A stretch of DNA of 64,000 bases from Flavobacteria bacterium BAL38 (GTDB taxonomy: Bacteria > Bacteroidota > Bacteroidia > Flavobacteriales > Flavobacteriaceae): assembly GCA_000169355.1 (NCBI GenBank), contig AAXX01000002.1, positions 434,001 to 498,000 on the forward strand. Direction: 5' to 3'. The position numbers and the translations under genes are program-made. The notes under the pieces are model-generated. The model was not told where the DNA came from. It saw only the letters and a program-made list of their open reading frames with translations, and ran no database searches. The stretch's first letter is position 1; each line of letters starts with the position of its first letter. Of the stretch, positions 35,861 to 47,542 are shown in pieces.

Positions 35861-36550
35861 ATGGCAAAATTGACAAAAAAGCAAAAAGAGGCTGCAGCAA
35901 AAATTGAGAAGAATAAACTTTATAGTTTAAAAGATGCTTCTGCATTAATTAAACAAGTTGCTTCTGCAAAATTTGATGAGTCTGTTGATATCGCAGTTAA
36001 ATTAGGGGTAGATCCAAGAAAAGCGAATCAAATGGTAAGAGGGGTTGTAACATTACCTCACGGAACTGGTAAAGATGTAAGAGTTTTAGCTCTTGTTACT
36101 CCAGATAAAGAAGCGGAAGCTAAAGCTGCTGGTGCAGACCACGTAGGTTTAGATGATTATCTTCAAAAAATCAAAGATGGTTGGACAGATGTTGATGTAA
36201 TTATCACTATGCCAGCTGTTATGGGTAAATTAGGTCCATTAGGACGTGTTTTAGGGCCAAGAGGTTTAATGCCTAATCCTAAAACAGGAACTGTAACTAT
36301 GGATGTTGCTAAAGCTGTTGCAGAAGTAAAAGCTGGTAAAATCGATTTCAAAGTTGATAAAACTGGTATCGTTCATGCAGGAATAGGTAGAGTATCTTTT
36401 GATGCTGATAAAATCTATGAAAATGCACACGAAATCGTTCAAACATTAATCAAATTAAAACCAACTGCAGCTAAAGGTACATATATTAAGTCTATTCACT
36501 TATCTTGTACAATGAGTCCTGCTATTGCTTTAGATCCTAAAGCAATATAA
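35861..36550 (+). CDS. rplA: Large ribosomal subunit protein uL1
   Basis: A 229-residue L1-stalk protein. [24 protein letters not shown] and [17 protein letters not shown] are family signatures. It is also expected to be the autogenous regulator of the rplK-rplA unit. The gap to rplJ is only 22 nt. Confidence 0.99.
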   Translation: MAKLTKKQKEAAAKIEKNKLYSLKDASALIKQVASAKFDESVDIAVKLGVDPRKANQMVRGVVTLPHGTGKDVRVLALVTPDKEAEAKAAGADHVGLDDYLQKIKDGWTDVDVIITMPAVMGKLGPLGRVLGPRGLMPNPKTGTVTMDVAKAVAEVKAGKIDFKVDKTGIVHAGIGRVSFDADKIYENAHEIVQTLIKLKPTAAKGTYIKSIHLSCTMSPAIALDPKAI

Positions 36551-36572
36551 TTGGTAGTTAAAAATTTTTAGT

Positions 36573-37070
36573 ATGACTAGAGAAGAAAAATCAATCGCGA
36601 TTAAAGATTTAACTGCACAGTTAGCGGATGTTAATGTTATCTATTTAGCAGACATTTCAGGACTAGATGCAGATACTACTTCAAACTTAAGAAGAGCTTG
36701 TTTTAAAGCAGGTATTAAATTAGAAGTTGTGAAGAATACATTACTTGAAAAAGCAATGGAAGCTTCTGATAGCGACTTTGGTGATTTATCAACAGTTCTT
36801 AAAGGAAATACTTCTATGTTTATTGCTGATACGGCTAATGGTCCAGCAAAAATCATTAAAGAATTTCGTAAGAAAGGTGAAAAACCACTTTTTAAAGGAG
36901 CTTATATTAACCAAGAAATTTACATCGGTGATAATTTATTAGACAGCTTAGTAGCTATCAAGTCTAAAGAAGAAGTTATTGGAGAAATCATTGGATTATT
37001 ACAATCTCCTGCTCAAAGAGTTATTGCAGCTCTTAAAAATCAACCTAACAAGGAAGAAGGAGCAGAATAA
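36573..37070 (+). CDS. rplJ: Large ribosomal subunit protein uL10
   Basis: A 165-residue protein that anchors L7/L12 dimers on the ribosomal stalk (MTREEKSIAIKDLTAQLADV, LRRACFKAGIKLEVVKNTLL). There are only 22 nt between rplA and rplJ. The long structured L10 leader that controls rplJL in E. coli is therefore not present in this spacer. Confidence 0.99.
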   Translation: MTREEKSIAIKDLTAQLADVNVIYLADISGLDADTTSNLRRACFKAGIKLEVVKNTLLEKAMEASDSDFGDLSTVLKGNTSMFIADTANGPAKIIKEFRKKGEKPLFKGAYINQEIYIGDNLLDSLVAIKSKEEVIGEIIGLLQSPAQRVIAALKNQPNKEEGAE

Positions 37071-37125
37071 TAAGTACGCACAAATAAATTATATTTTTTA
37101 CAAAACATTTTAAACGATAGAAAAA

Positions 37126-37497
37126 ATGGCAGATTTGAAACAATTCGCAGAACAATTAGTTAACTTAACAGTTAAAGAAGTTAACGAATTAGCAACAATA
37201 TTAAAAGATGAGTATGGTATCGAGCCTGCTGCTGCAGCTGTTGTAGTTGCTGCTGGTGGTGGAGATGCTGGAGCTGCTGCTGAGCAAACTGAATTTACAG
37301 TAGTATTAAAAGAAGCTGGTGCTTCTAAATTAGGAGTTGTTAAAGCAGTTAAAGAATTAACTGGTTTAGGTCTTAAAGAAGCAAAAGATTTAGTTGATGC
37401 TGCACCAACAAATGTAAAAGAAGGTGTTTCTAAAGATGAGGCTGAAGGTCTTAAGAAAGCTTTAGAAGAAGCTGGAGCTGTAGTTGAGTTAAAATAA
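37126..37497 (+). CDS. rplL: Large ribosomal subunit protein bL12 (L7/L12)
   Basis: A 123-residue acidic stalk protein. An N-terminal dimerisation helix pair, an Ala/Gly-rich hinge (about residues 37-55) and the C-terminal factor-binding domain ([31 protein letters not shown]) are all present. A 12-bp hairpin follows the stop codon. Confidence 0.99.
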   Translation: MADLKQFAEQLVNLTVKEVNELATILKDEYGIEPAAAAVVVAAGGGDAGAAAEQTEFTVVLKEAGASKLGVVKAVKELTGLGLKEAKDLVDAAPTNVKEGVSKDEAEGLKKALEEAGAVVELK

Positions 37498-37518
37498 TTT
37501 TTACTCATTAATAAGCTA

Positions 37519-37555
37519 GGTTTAGGTCTTGGGAGTGTTCTCAAAGACCTAAACC
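37519..37555 (+). terminator. Attenuator-like hairpin between rplL and rpoB
   Basis: GGTTTAGGTCTT (37519-37530) pairs perfectly with AAGACCTAAACC (37544-37555) around a 13-nt loop. Only ATTTTG follows, so the T-run is weak. In E. coli partial termination at the same place lowers rpoBC expression relative to ribosomal proteins; a similar role is inferred here. The rest of the 240-nt gap holds no gene. Confidence 0.6.
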
Positions 37556-37737
37556 ATTTTGCGTATATTAAATTATTGTATTTTTTATGCGTTTTAAGGT
37601 AAACAATAACGAAGAAAAAAATTAAACTATCTTTCCTGGTTTATTTTAAAGATGTATTGTTTATTAAAAAGGAAGTATTATTAAAACAGTGTATTTACAC
37701 AAAAATTACTTTTTTTAAATCAAAATTTTATCCATTG

Positions 37738-40700
37738 ATGATTGCTAATCAGACTGAAAGATTAAATTTTGCTTCTACTAAGAACATTCCTCAATATCCA
37801 GATTTTCTAGATATTCAGGTAAAATCGTTTAAAGATTTTTTCCAATTGGAAACTAAATCTGACGAAAGAGGCAACGAAGGGCTGTATAATACCTTCATGG
37901 AAAACTTTCCAATTACGGATACGAGAAATCAGTTCGTATTAGAATTCCTAGATTATTTTATTGATCCACCTAGATATACCATCGAAGAGTGTATTGACAG
38001 AGGTTTAACGTATAGCGTTCCTCTTAAAGCTAGACTAAAATTATATTGTACTGACCCTGAACACGAGGATTTTGAAACAATCGTTCAAGATGTGTATTTA
38101 GGAACAATACCATATATGACTCCTAGTGGTACATTCGTAATTAATGGTGCTGAGCGTGTAGTTGTATCGCAATTACATAGATCTCCAGGTGTATTCTTTG
38201 GACAGTCTTTCCATGCAAATGGAACTAAATTGTATTCTGCCAGAATTATTCCTTTTAAAGGTTCTTGGATTGAATTCGCTACTGATATCAATAACGTAAT
38301 GTATGCGTATATTGATAGAAAGAAAAAATTACCTGTTACTACTTTATTTAGAGCAATCGGATTTGAAAGAGATAAAGATATCTTGGAAATTTTCGACTTA
38401 GCAGAAGAAATTAAAGTTTCTAAAACTGGTATTAAAAAATATGCTGGAAGAAGACTTGCTGCTCGTGTATTAAATACATGGCATGAAGATTTCGTAGATG
38501 AAGATACTGGAGAAGTAGTTTCTATCGAACGTAACGAAATTATCTTAGATCGTGATACAATACTTGATAAAGATAATATTGAAGAAATAATTGAAGCAGA
38601 CGTAAAAACTATCCTTTTACATAAAGAGGATAACAACGCGGCTGATTATACAATTATTCACAATACGTTACAAAAAGATCCAACAAACTCTGAAAAAGAG
38701 GCTGTTGAACATATTTACAGACAATTACGTAACGCGGAACCGCCTGATGAGGAAACGGCTCGTGGTATTATAGATAAATTGTTCTTCTCTGATCAACGTT
38801 ATAACTTAGGTGAAGTTGGTCGTTACAGAATGAACAAAAAGTTAAACCTTGATATTCCAATGGAAAAACAAGTTTTAACGAAAGAAGATATTATTACAAT
38901 CGTTAAATATTTGATCGAATTAATCAACTCTAAAGCAGAGATTGATGATATTGATCACTTATCAAACCGTCGTGTAAGAACAGTTGGTGAGCAATTATCA
39001 GCTCAGTTCGGAGTAGGTTTAGCTCGTATGGCTAGAACTATCCGTGAAAGAATGAATGTTCGTGATAACGAGGTGTTTACACCAATCGATTTGATTAATG
39101 CTAAAACATTATCATCGGTTATTAACTCATTCTTTGGAACTAACCAGTTATCTCAGTTCATGGACCAAACGAATCCATTAGCAGAGATTACACACAAACG
39201 TCGTTTATCTGCCCTTGGACCTGGAGGTTTATCTAGAGAAAGAGCTGGTTTCGAGGTTCGTGACGTTCACTACACGCACTACGGAAGACTTTGTCCAATT
39301 GAAACACCAGAGGGACCAAACATTGGTTTGATTTCATCTTTAGGAGTTTATGCTAAAGTTAACGGAATGGGATTCATCGAAACACCTTACCGTAAGGTAA
39401 CAGAAGGTGTAGTAGATTTACAATCAACTCCTGTTTACTTAAGTGCAGAAGAAGAAGAAGGTAAAATGATTGCTCAGGCAAACATTGAAATGGATGCAAA
39501 TGGTAAAATTACTGCAGATAAAGTAATTGCTCGTGAAGAAGGTGATTTCCCAGTTGTTGATCCAACTGAAATTCATTACACAGACGTAGCTCCAAATCAA
39601 ATTGCTTCTATATCGGCTTCATTGATTCCTTTCTTAGAGCATGATGATGCGAACCGTGCGTTGATGGGATCTAACATGATGCGTCAGGCCGTTCCATTAT
39701 TACGTCCTGAAGCTCCAATTGTAGGTACTGGTTTAGAAAGACAAGTTGCTTCTGATTCAAGAGTATTAATCAATGCGGAAGGTAACGGAACTGTTGAGTA
39801 TGTTGATGCTAATATGATTACTATCAAATACGACAGAACTGAAGAAGAACGTATGGTAAGCTTTGATTCAGATGACAAAACGTATCAATTAATCAAATAT
39901 AGAAAAACCAACCAAAGTACTTGTATCAACCTTAAACCTATCGTAAGAAAAGGAGACAGAGTTGCTAAAGGGCAAGTATTATGTGAAGGTTATGCTACTC
40001 AAAACGGAGAATTAGCAATCGGAAGAAACTTAAAAGTGGCGTTCATGCCATGGAAAGGGTACAACTTCGAGGATGCAATTGTAATTTCTGAAAAAGTAGT
40101 ACGTGATGACATTTTTACATCATTACATATTGATGATTATACATTAGAAGTTCGTGATACTAAATTAGGTAACGAAGAATTAACTAATGATATTCCAAAC
40201 GTTTCTGAAGAAGCTACTAAAGATTTAGATGAAAACGGTATGATTAGAATTGGTGCAGAGGTTAAACCTGGCGACATTTTAATCGGAAAAATTACACCAA
40301 AAGGAGAATCAGATCCTACTCCAGAAGAAAAACTTTTAAGAGCTATCTTCGGTGATAAAGCAGGTGATGTAAAAGATGCTTCATTAAAAGCGTCTCCATC
40401 TTTACACGGTGTGGTTTTAGATAAAAAATTATTTGCGAAAGCAGTAAAAGATAAGAGAAAACGTTCTAAAGACAAAGAAGACGTTGATAAATTAGAAACT
40501 GAATTTGAAGTTAAGTATACTGACTTGAAAGACAAATTAATTGAAAAATTATTTGTTATCATCGATGGTAAAACTTCTCAAGGTGTAATGAACGATTTAG
40601 GGGAAGAAGTATTACCAAAAGGTAAAAAATTCACTAAAAAGATGTTACAAGGAGTAGAAGATTTTGCTCACTTAACTAAAGGTCAGTGGACAACAGATGA

Positions 40701-41550
40701 GCATACCAATGCAATGGTGAACGACTTAATTCACAACTACAAAATCAAATTAAACGATTTACAAGGTTGGTTAAGAAGAGAGAAATTTACAATTACTGTT
40801 GGAGATGAATTACCTTCTGGAATTTTAAAACTTGCTAAAGTTTACATCGCTAAGAAACGTAAATTAAAAGTAGGGGATAAAATGGCAGGACGTCACGGTA
40901 ACAAAGGTATTGTTGCAAAAATCGTTCGTCATGAAGATATGCCATTCTTAGAAGACGGAACACCAGTAGATATCGTATTGAATCCACTTGGAGTACCATC
41001 TCGTATGAACATCGGTCAGATTTATGAAACAGTTCTTGGTTGGGCTGGACAAAAATTGAACAAGAAATTTGCTACTCCAATTTTTGACGGTGCTACTTTA
41101 GATCAAATTAATGAATTTACAGACGAAGCTGGAATTCCAAGATTCGGTCATACGTATTTGTATGATGGAGGAACTGGAGAGCGTTTCCACCAACGTGCAA
41201 CTGTGGGTGTAATTTACATGTTGAAATTAGGACATATGGTAGATGATAAAATGCACGCACGTTCAATTGGTCCATACTCGTTAATTACACAACAGCCATT
41301 AGGAGGTAAAGCTCAATTTGGAGGTCAGCGTTTTGGAGAGATGGAGGTTTGGGCACTTGAAGCATATGGCGCATCAAGTACTTTAAGAGAAATCTTGACT
41401 GTTAAATCGGATGACGTAATTGGTAGAGCTAAAACTTACGAAGCAATCGTTAAGGGTGAAACTATGCCAGAACCAGGATTACCAGAATCATTCAATGTAT
41501 TAATGCATGAATTGAAAGGTCTTGGATTAGACATCAGATTAGAAGAATAA
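37738..41550 (+). CDS. rpoB: DNA-directed RNA polymerase subunit beta
   Basis: A 1270-residue RNA polymerase beta subunit. The rifampicin region reads [20 protein letters not shown], followed by [26 protein letters not shown]. The C-terminal clamp part has [24 protein letters not shown] and ends GLDIRLEE. The start at 37738 ([13 protein letters not shown]) matches flavobacterial proteins; in-frame codons upstream do not look like part of the protein. It is separated from rpoC by an unusually long 264-nt spacer. Confidence 0.99.
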   Translation: MIANQTERLNFASTKNIPQYPDFLDIQVKSFKDFFQLETKSDERGNEGLYNTFMENFPITDTRNQFVLEFLDYFIDPPRYTIEECIDRGLTYSVPLKARLKLYCTDPEHEDFETIVQDVYLGTIPYMTPSGTFVINGAERVVVSQLHRSPGVFFGQSFHANGTKLYSARIIPFKGSWIEFATDINNVMYAYIDRKKKLPVTTLFRAIGFERDKDILEIFDLAEEIKVSKTGIKKYAGRRLAARVLNTWHEDFVDEDTGEVVSIERNEIILDRDTILDKDNIEEIIEADVKTILLHKEDNNAADYTIIHNTLQKDPTNSEKEAVEHIYRQLRNAEPPDEETARGIIDKLFFSDQRYNLGEVGRYRMNKKLNLDIPMEKQVLTKEDIITIVKYLIELINSKAEIDDIDHLSNRRVRTVGEQLSAQFGVGLARMARTIRERMNVRDNEVFTPIDLINAKTLSSVINSFFGTNQLSQFMDQTNPLAEITHKRRLSALGPGGLSRERAGFEVRDVHYTHYGRLCPIETPEGPNIGLISSLGVYAKVNGMGFIETPYRKVTEGVVDLQSTPVYLSAEEEEGKMIAQANIEMDANGKITADKVIAREEGDFPVVDPTEIHYTDVAPNQIASISASLIPFLEHDDANRALMGSNMMRQAVPLLRPEAPIVGTGLERQVASDSRVLINAEGNGTVEYVDANMITIKYDRTEEERMVSFDSDDKTYQLIKYRKTNQSTCINLKPIVRKGDRVAKGQVLCEGYATQNGELAIGRNLKVAFMPWKGYNFEDAIVISEKVVRDDIFTSLHIDDYTLEVRDTKLGNEELTNDIPNVSEEATKDLDENGMIRIGAEVKPGDILIGKITPKGESDPTPEEKLLRAIFGDKAGDVKDASLKASPSLHGVVLDKKLFAKAVKDKRKRSKDKEDVDKLETEFEVKYTDLKDKLIEKLFVIIDGKTSQGVMNDLGEEVLPKGKKFTKKMLQGVEDFAHLTKGQWTTDEHTNAMVNDLIHNYKIKLNDLQGWLRREKFTITVGDELPSGILKLAKVYIAKKRKLKVGDKMAGRHGNKGIVAKIVRHEDMPFLEDGTPVDIVLNPLGVPSRMNIGQIYETVLGWAGQKLNKKFATPIFDGATLDQINEFTDEAGIPRFGHTYLYDGGTGERFHQRATVGVIYMLKLGHMVDDKMHARSIGPYSLITQQPLGGKAQFGGQRFGEMEVWALEAYGASSTLREILTVKSDDVIGRAKTYEAIVKGETMPEPGLPESFNVLMHELKGLGLDIRLEE

Positions 41551-41560
41551 TTATAGTAAA

Positions 41561-41611
41561 CAGTCACAGTCGCAGTATGCAGTTCAATCTGAAAACTGCG
41601 ACTGAAAACTG
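41561..41611 (+). repeat. ACTGCGACTGAAAACTG hairpin repeat between rpoB and rpoC
   Basis: CAGTCGCAGT (41567-41576) pairs perfectly with ACTGCGACTG (41595-41604), and a degenerate copy of each arm lies beside it. The 18-mer at 41594-41611 is identical to 15798-15815 between lipB and rnhB. In this sense-oriented spacer it would be transcribed as a stem-loop between the two polymerase genes, followed by a short T-run (CTTTTTC). The remaining spacer to 41814 shows no gene. Confidence 0.7.
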
Positions 41612-41814
41612 AATACTTTTTCAAAATAAAGTTTTTAAGGATTTATAACCGTAAACCGTTCCGATTTTTTATTTAAACCTTGTGGTTTTTATAATTAGCA
41701 CTTCAAAATTTAGGTTTGAAGTTTAGAGAAGTAATCCGAGTCAACAGAATAGTAGTATGACTACAGCTGTTCAGAATCAATTTTTAATTGCAAAATAAAT
41801 CAATAGTAAAAACT

Positions 41815-44800
41815 ATGATGAATAATAGAAATAATAAAGATAAAAACCAAATTAAAAGGTTTAACAAAATCACGATAGGATTAGCTTCTCCAGAATCAAT
41901 TTTAGGAGAATCTAGAGGTGAGGTTTTAAAACCAGAAACTATCAACTATCGTACTCACAAACCAGAAAGAGATGGTCTTTTCTGTGAGCGTATTTTCGGT
42001 CCAGTAAAAGATTATGAATGTGCTTGTGGAAAATATAAAAGAATTCGCTACAAAGGAATCGTTTGTGACCGATGTGGTGTTGAAGTAACAGAGAAAAAAG
42101 TACGTAGAGATAGAGTAGGTCACATCAACCTTGTTGTGCCAATTGCTCACATTTGGTATTTCCGTTCACTTCCAAACAAAATTGGTTATATTTTAGGGTT
42201 GCCTTCTAAGAAATTAGACATGATTATTTACTACGAAAGATACGTAGTAATTCAAGCAGGTATCGCTAAAAATGCTGATGGAGAATCATTACAAAGATTA
42301 GATTTCCTTACAGAAGAAGAGTATTTAAATATTTTAGATACACTTCCAATGGAAAACCAATATTTAGATGACAAGGATCCTAATAAATTCATCGCTAAAA
42401 TGGGTGCTGAATGTATTATGGATTTATTAGCTCGTACAGACTTAGATGAACTTTCTTATAGTTTACGTCATGCTGCTAATAACGAAACATCTAAACAACG
42501 TAAAACAGAAGCATTAAAACGTTTAAATGTTGTAGAATCGTTCCGTGACTCGAATAAAAACAGAGAAAACCGTCCTGAATGGATGATTTTGAAAGTTATT
42601 CCAGTTATCCCACCAGAATTGCGTCCGTTAGTGCCGCTTGATGGAGGTCGTTTTGCAACTTCAGATTTAAATGATTTATACAGAAGAGTTATCATTCGTA
42701 ACAACCGTTTAAAAAGATTAATGGAGATTAAAGCTCCAGAAGTTATCTTAAGAAACGAAAAACGTATGTTACAAGAATCTGTAGATTCATTATTTGATAA
42801 CACACGTAAAGCTTCTGCTGTTAAAACAGAATCAAACAGACCATTAAAATCATTATCTGATTCATTAAAAGGTAAACAAGGTCGTTTCCGTCAAAACTTA
42901 TTAGGAAAACGTGTAGATTATTCTGCTCGTTCAGTAATTGTCGTTGGACCAGAAATGAAATTGTTTGAATGTGGTTTGCCAAAAGATATGGCTGCTGAAC
43001 TATACAAACCATTCGTTATTCGTAAATTAATCGAAAGAGGAATTGTTAAAACAGTTAAGTCGGCTAAGAAAATTATCGACAAAAAAGAGCCAGTTGTATG
43101 GGATATCCTTGAAAACGTAATTAAAGGTCACCCGGTATTACTTAACCGTGCTCCTACGTTACACCGTTTAGGTATTCAAGCATTCCAACCTAAGTTAATT
43201 GAAGGAAAAGCAATCCAGTTACACCCATTAGTATGTACGGCATTCAACGCCGATTTCGATGGTGACCAGATGGCGGTTCACTTACCATTAGGACCAGAAG
43301 CTATTTTAGAGGCACAATTATTAATGTTGGCTTCTCACAATATCTTGAATCCTGCAAATGGTGCTCCAATTACAGTACCTTCTCAAGACATGGTTCTTGG
43401 TCTTTATTATATGACCAAAGAGCGTTTGTCTACGCCAGAAATGAAAATTTTAGGTGAAGGCTTAACTTTCTATTCAGCTGAAGAAGTAAATATTGCTTTG
43501 AATGAAGGAAAATTAGAATTAAATGCTAGAGTGAGAATTAGAGCAAGAGATTTTAATGAAGAAGGTGAATTAGTTTATAAAATTATTCAAACTACAGCAG
43601 GTAGAGTTTTATTTAATGAAGTAGTACCTGAAGCTGCAGGATATATTAATGAGGTATTAACTAAGAAATCACTTCGTGATATTATTGGTAAAATCTTAGC
43701 GGTTACAAACGTTCCTACAACAGCAGCTTTCTTGGATAACATGAAAGATATGGGGTATAAGTTCGCATTCCGTGGAGGTTTATCTTTCTCATTAGGTGAT
43801 ATTAGAATTCCAGAACAAAAAACGCAGTTAATCGCTGATGCTCGTGAGCAAGTTGACGGAATTTCAATGAACTATAGCATGGGTCTTATTACTAATAACG
43901 AACGTTACAACCAAGTTATTGATATTTGGACTTCTGCGAATGCTCAATTAACTGAGTTAGCAATGAAAAATATCCGTGAAGACCAACAAGGTTTCAACTC
44001 GGTATATATGATGCTTGACTCTGGAGCAAGGGGTTCTAAAGAACAAATTCGTCAGTTAACTGGTATGCGTGGTTTGATGGCTAAGCCTAAAAAATCTACT
44101 GCTGGTGGTGGTGAAATTATCGAAAACCCAATTTTATCGAACTTTAAAGAAGGACTTTCTATCCTTGAGTACTTTATTTCTACTCACGGTGCTCGTAAAG
44201 GTCTTGCGGATACGGCTCTTAAAACTGCCGATGCTGGTTACTTAACTCGTAGATTACATGATGTATCTCAAGATGTTATTGTAAACTCTGTAGATTGTGG
44301 TACTTTAAGAGGTATTGAAGTTTCTGCTTTAAAGAAAAACGAAGAGATTGTTGAATCTTTAGGAGAAAGAATCTTAGGACGTGTAGCTTTACAAAATGTA
44401 GTTAATCCACTTGATAATGAAATTTTAATTCATGCAGGTGAGCAAATTACAGAAGCTATTGTTAAGAAAATTGAAGTATCTCCAATAGAAAGAGTAGAAG
44501 TTCGTTCTCCATTAACTTGTGAAGCTACAAAAGGTATTTGTGCTAAATGTTATGGTAGAAACTTAGCTACTGGTAAAATGACTCAGAAAGGTGAAGCAGT
44601 TGGAGTTATTGCAGCGCAATCAATTGGTGAGCCAGGTACACAGTTAACACTTCGTACGTTCCACGTTGGAGGTGTTGCTGGAGGTATTTCTGAAGAATCA
44701 AATATTGTAACTCGTTTTGCAGGTAGATTAGAAATTGAAGATTTAAAAACAGTTAAAGGTGAAGATGCTGAAGGAAACACTGTTGATATCGTAATTTCTC

Positions 44801-46122
44801 GTTCTACTGAATTAAAATTAGTTGATGCTAAAACAGGTATTTTATTAAATACACACTATATTCCTTACGGTTCAAGTATTTTTGTTAAAGACGGAGACGT
44901 TGTTGAAAAAGGTACTGTAATTTGTAAATGGGATCCATATAATGGAGTTATTGTTTCAGAATTTACAGGAAAAATTGCTTATGAAGATTTAGAACAAGGA
45001 CAATCGTTCTTAGTTGAAATCGATGAGCAAACAGGTTTCCAAGAAAAAGTAATTTCTGAAGGTAGAAATAAAAAATTAGTTCCTACTTTATTAATTTATG
45101 GTAAAGATGGCGAATTAATTCGTTCTTACAACTTACCAGTTGGAGCTCACCTTATGGTAGATAATGGAGAGAAAATTAAAGCCGGTAAAATTTTAGTAAA
45201 AATTCCACGTCGTTCTTCTAAAACTGGCGATATCACGGGAGGTTTACCAAGAATTACCGAGTTATTAGAAGCTCGTAACCCATCTAACCCAGCGGTTGTT
45301 TCTGAAATTGACGGTGTTGTAACATTCGGGAAAATCAAAAGAGGAAATAGAGAAATTGCTATCGAGTCTAAATTTGGTGAAGTAAAGAAATACTTAGTAA
45401 AACTTTCGAACCAAATCTTAGTGCAAGAGAATGACTACGTGAAAGCAGGTACGCCACTTTCTGATGGTGCAATTACTCCAGAAGATATTTTAAGAATTCA
45501 AGGACCATCTGCTGTTCAACAGTATTTAGTAAATGAAATTCAAGAAGTATACCGTTTACAAGGGGTAAAAATCAATGACAAACACTTTGAAGTGGTTATT
45601 CGTCAAATGATGCGTAAAGTAAGAATCGTAGATCCAGGAGATACATTATTCTTAGAAGATCAATTAGCGCATACAAGTGATTTTCTTGTTGAAAACGACA
45701 AACTGTATGGAATGAAAGTGGTAGAAGAAGCAGGTGACTCTGAAAATTTAAAACCAGGTCAAATTATTTCTCCACGTCAGTTAAGAGATGAAAATTCGTT
45801 ATTAAAACGTAATGATAAAAATTTAGTAGAAGCTCGTGATGTAATTACAGCAACTGCTACTCCAGTACTTCAAGGTATTACGAGAGCATCGTTACAAACG
45901 AAATCATTCATTTCTGCGGCATCGTTCCAGGAAACTACTAAAGTATTAAACGAAGCTGCTGTTGCAGGTAAAGTAGATACATTAGAAGGATTGAAAGAAA
46001 ATGTTATTGTAGGACATAGAATCCCAGCCGGTACAGGTATGAGAGACTATGACAATATGATAGTAGGTTCTAAAGAAGAATACAATGAGTTAGTTGCTGC
46101 TAAAGAAGAATTTAATTACTAA
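41815..46122 (+). CDS. rpoC: DNA-directed RNA polymerase subunit beta'
   Basis: A 1435-residue beta' subunit. The N-terminal zinc ribbon has [20 protein letters not shown], and the catalytic magnesium site is [15 protein letters not shown]. The second zinc site includes [13 protein letters not shown], and the bridge-helix/trigger-loop region follows normally. The start is 41815 ([12 protein letters not shown]), with 41818 equally possible; the in-frame extension to 41788 is not family-like. A strong terminator follows. Confidence 0.99.
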   Translation: MMNNRNNKDKNQIKRFNKITIGLASPESILGESRGEVLKPETINYRTHKPERDGLFCERIFGPVKDYECACGKYKRIRYKGIVCDRCGVEVTEKKVRRDRVGHINLVVPIAHIWYFRSLPNKIGYILGLPSKKLDMIIYYERYVVIQAGIAKNADGESLQRLDFLTEEEYLNILDTLPMENQYLDDKDPNKFIAKMGAECIMDLLARTDLDELSYSLRHAANNETSKQRKTEALKRLNVVESFRDSNKNRENRPEWMILKVIPVIPPELRPLVPLDGGRFATSDLNDLYRRVIIRNNRLKRLMEIKAPEVILRNEKRMLQESVDSLFDNTRKASAVKTESNRPLKSLSDSLKGKQGRFRQNLLGKRVDYSARSVIVVGPEMKLFECGLPKDMAAELYKPFVIRKLIERGIVKTVKSAKKIIDKKEPVVWDILENVIKGHPVLLNRAPTLHRLGIQAFQPKLIEGKAIQLHPLVCTAFNADFDGDQMAVHLPLGPEAILEAQLLMLASHNILNPANGAPITVPSQDMVLGLYYMTKERLSTPEMKILGEGLTFYSAEEVNIALNEGKLELNARVRIRARDFNEEGELVYKIIQTTAGRVLFNEVVPEAAGYINEVLTKKSLRDIIGKILAVTNVPTTAAFLDNMKDMGYKFAFRGGLSFSLGDIRIPEQKTQLIADAREQVDGISMNYSMGLITNNERYNQVIDIWTSANAQLTELAMKNIREDQQGFNSVYMMLDSGARGSKEQIRQLTGMRGLMAKPKKSTAGGGEIIENPILSNFKEGLSILEYFISTHGARKGLADTALKTADAGYLTRRLHDVSQDVIVNSVDCGTLRGIEVSALKKNEEIVESLGERILGRVALQNVVNPLDNEILIHAGEQITEAIVKKIEVSPIERVEVRSPLTCEATKGICAKCYGRNLATGKMTQKGEAVGVIAAQSIGEPGTQLTLRTFHVGGVAGGISEESNIVTRFAGRLEIEDLKTVKGEDAEGNTVDIVISRSTELKLVDAKTGILLNTHYIPYGSSIFVKDGDVVEKGTVICKWDPYNGVIVSEFTGKIAYEDLEQGQSFLVEIDEQTGFQEKVISEGRNKKLVPTLLIYGKDGELIRSYNLPVGAHLMVDNGEKIKAGKILVKIPRRSSKTGDITGGLPRITELLEARNPSNPAVVSEIDGVVTFGKIKRGNREIAIESKFGEVKKYLVKLSNQILVQENDYVKAGTPLSDGAITPEDILRIQGPSAVQQYLVNEIQEVYRLQGVKINDKHFEVVIRQMMRKVRIVDPGDTLFLEDQLAHTSDFLVENDKLYGMKVVEEAGDSENLKPGQIISPRQLRDENSLLKRNDKNLVEARDVITATATPVLQGITRASLQTKSFISAASFQETTKVLNEAAVAGKVDTLEGLKENVIVGHRIPAGTGMRDYDNMIVGSKEEYNELVAAKEEFNY

Positions 46123-46143
46123 AAGTAGCACTATTCCAATACT

Positions 46144-46179
46144 AAAAACCTAACAGAATTTTTGTTAGGTTTTTTTTTA
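46144..46179 (+). terminator. rpoC terminator
   Basis: AAAAACCTAACA pairs with TGTTAGGTTTTT, followed by further Ts, 21 nt after the rpoC stop codon. It closes the rplKAJL-rpoBC block. Confidence 0.92.
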
Positions 46180-46243
46180 ATCAAAATATTACTTATCCTT
46201 GTATAAGATTTTCAAATATTACTTAAATGAACTAATAACATAA

Positions 46244-46282
46244 TATAAGTCAAATAAATTTAAAAACTTCTATGACTTATAT
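46244..46282 (+). promoter_or_regulatory. Perfect 10-bp inverted repeat ahead of the DUF3467 gene
   Basis: ATATAAGTCA (46244-46253) pairs perfectly with TGACTTATAT (46273-46282) across a 19-nt spacer, ending 16 nt before the ATG at 46299. Upstream, AAATATTACTTA occurs twice (46184-46195 and 46214-46225), 30 bp apart. The combination looks like a regulated promoter region or a leader hairpin; no regulator is adjacent. Confidence 0.4.
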
Positions 46283-46298
46283 GTTTAAAAAATAAAAA

Positions 46299-46607
46299 AT
46301 GGAAAATAACAACCCACAAGGGCAAATCAACATCGAATTAGATGAAAAAACTGCCGAAGGAACCTATTCAAATTTAGCGATTATAAATCACTCAAATTCT
46401 GAGTTTGTTGTTGATTTCGTGGCTATTATGCCAGGCGTGCCAAAGGCAAAAGTAAAATCAAGAATTGTGTTAACACCACAACATGCAAAACGTTTATTAA
46501 AAGCATTAGGCGAAAACATACACCGATTTGAAAGTGCACACGGAAAAATTGAAGAAGGCGAACAGCCAGCCATTCCATTAAATTTTGGACCTACTGGACA
46601 AGCTTAA
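46299..46607 (+). CDS. DUF3467 family protein
   Basis: A 102-residue small protein of unknown function. The conserved pattern is AEGTYSNLAIINHSNSEFVVDF and MPGVPKAKVKSRIVLTPQHAKRLLKALGENI. In Bacteroidota it commonly follows rpoC, which suggests a link to transcription or ribosome levels, but it is outside the rpoC terminator here and has its own upstream region. No membrane or signal segment. Confidence 0.93.
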   Translation: MENNNPQGQINIELDEKTAEGTYSNLAIINHSNSEFVVDFVAIMPGVPKAKVKSRIVLTPQHAKRLLKALGENIHRFESAHGKIEEGEQPAIPLNFGPTGQA

Positions 46608-46613
46608 CATAAT

Positions 46614-46641
46614 AACCTCTCAGAAATGGGAGGTTTTTTTT
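46614..46641 (+). terminator. Terminator of the DUF3467 gene
   Basis: AACCTC (46614-46619) pairs with GAGGTT (46630-46635), followed by Ts. A near-consensus -7 box (TATTTTAG, 46641-46648) adjoins the T-run and lies 4 nt before the GNAT start codon, so that mRNA may be leaderless. Confidence 0.75.
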
Positions 46642-46652
46642 ATTTTAGCAAC

Positions 46653-47144
46653 ATGAATATCGTACCATTACAAAAAGAACAACTAAGTATTGTAGCTGAA
46701 TTAGCTTACGAAATTTGGCCTACTGCTTATGGAGAAATCCTTTCGTCAGAGCAGTTGCAGTATATGTTGGCGCAGTTTTATAGCCTTGAAGCACTTGAAA
46801 CACAATTCCAAAATGGGCAACATTTTTTACTCCTAAAAGATGCTGAAAGAGCCGTTGGTTTTTTGTCCTATGAATTAAATTGTTACCATTCTCAAAAACT
46901 TAAAATACATAAAATTTATGTGTTGTCTTCCGAACAAGGTAAAGGTTTGGGCAAATTATTAATAGACAAAGCCATTGAAATTGCCATAGCACAAAACCAA
47001 AAAGCCGTTTTTTTAAACGTAAACAAATACAACAAAGCACGTTTTTTCTACGAAAAGTTAGGTTTTACTATTGTAAAAGAAGAAGTTATCGAAATAGGGA
47101 ATGGTTATGTAATGGATGATTATGTTATGGAAGTAACTGTTTAA
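46653..47144 (+). CDS. GNAT family N-acetyltransferase
   Basis: A 163-residue GNAT acetyltransferase using acetyl-CoA. The cofactor-binding segment is IYVLSSEQGKGLGKLLIDKAIEIA, and NKYNKARFFYEKLGF is the typical C-terminal motif. The acceptor is not predictable. The start is 46653 (MNIVPLQKEQ); an upstream in-frame ATG at 46626 sits in the terminator loop and is rejected. Confidence 0.92.
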   Translation: MNIVPLQKEQLSIVAELAYEIWPTAYGEILSSEQLQYMLAQFYSLEALETQFQNGQHFLLLKDAERAVGFLSYELNCYHSQKLKIHKIYVLSSEQGKGLGKLLIDKAIEIAIAQNQKAVFLNVNKYNKARFFYEKLGFTIVKEEVIEIGNGYVMDDYVMEVTV

Positions 47145-47247
47145 AAGTAGTATATAACTTTACGGATTTCCATATTATGGTTTGAAATGGGTTTTGTAAA
47201 TTGCGTGAATATTTATAAATATTAAAGAATAAGTAATAAAAAATAAT

Positions 47248-47532
47248 ATGAATTCTATTTTTGAATCAAACTATTTTTGGTTAACTGTATGTACTCTATT
47301 AGCAGTACTATTTAATTATTCTGAAAAATCTTTTCATAATGATGCATTGCTCAAAAAAAATGAATTTGATGAATTTATTAAAGAAAACGGAAATACTCCA
47401 AATACAAGTTATAACATTAAGAAAAATAATATGGAGATGGCAAAAAGTAAATCAAAGTTGTTACCTTTCGCTAAATGGATAATGATATTTGGTGTAGTAA
47501 GAATATTGTATGTAATATTAACTTCAAATTAG
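47248..47532 (+). CDS. Small membrane protein of unknown function
   Basis: A 94-residue protein with two hydrophobic segments, about residues 8-25 (YFWLTVCTLLAVLF) and 72-92 (AKWIMIFGVVRILYVIL). A charged, Lys/Asn-rich linker lies between them. No family recognised. It is convergent with rluF, 10 nt away, and has no terminator of its own in that gap. Confidence 0.55.
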   Translation: MNSIFESNYFWLTVCTLLAVLFNYSEKSFHNDALLKKNEFDEFIKENGNTPNTSYNIKKNNMEMAKSKSKLLPFAKWIMIFGVVRILYVILTSN

Positions 47533-47542
47533 TTATTTAAAA

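Noticed and set aside
37110..37544. A 144-codon open frame antisense to rplL
   Set aside because: It mirrors the highly biased codons of rplL; a Ser/Ala-rich translation of the opposite strand, not a gene.
37657..37737. N-terminal extension of rpoB by 27 residues
   Set aside because: The extension is Lys/Phe-rich leader DNA; family proteins begin at [11 protein letters not shown] (37738).
38085..38636. A 183-codon open frame antisense to rpoB
   Set aside because: Fully inside rpoB, serine-rich antisense translation with no recognisable domain.
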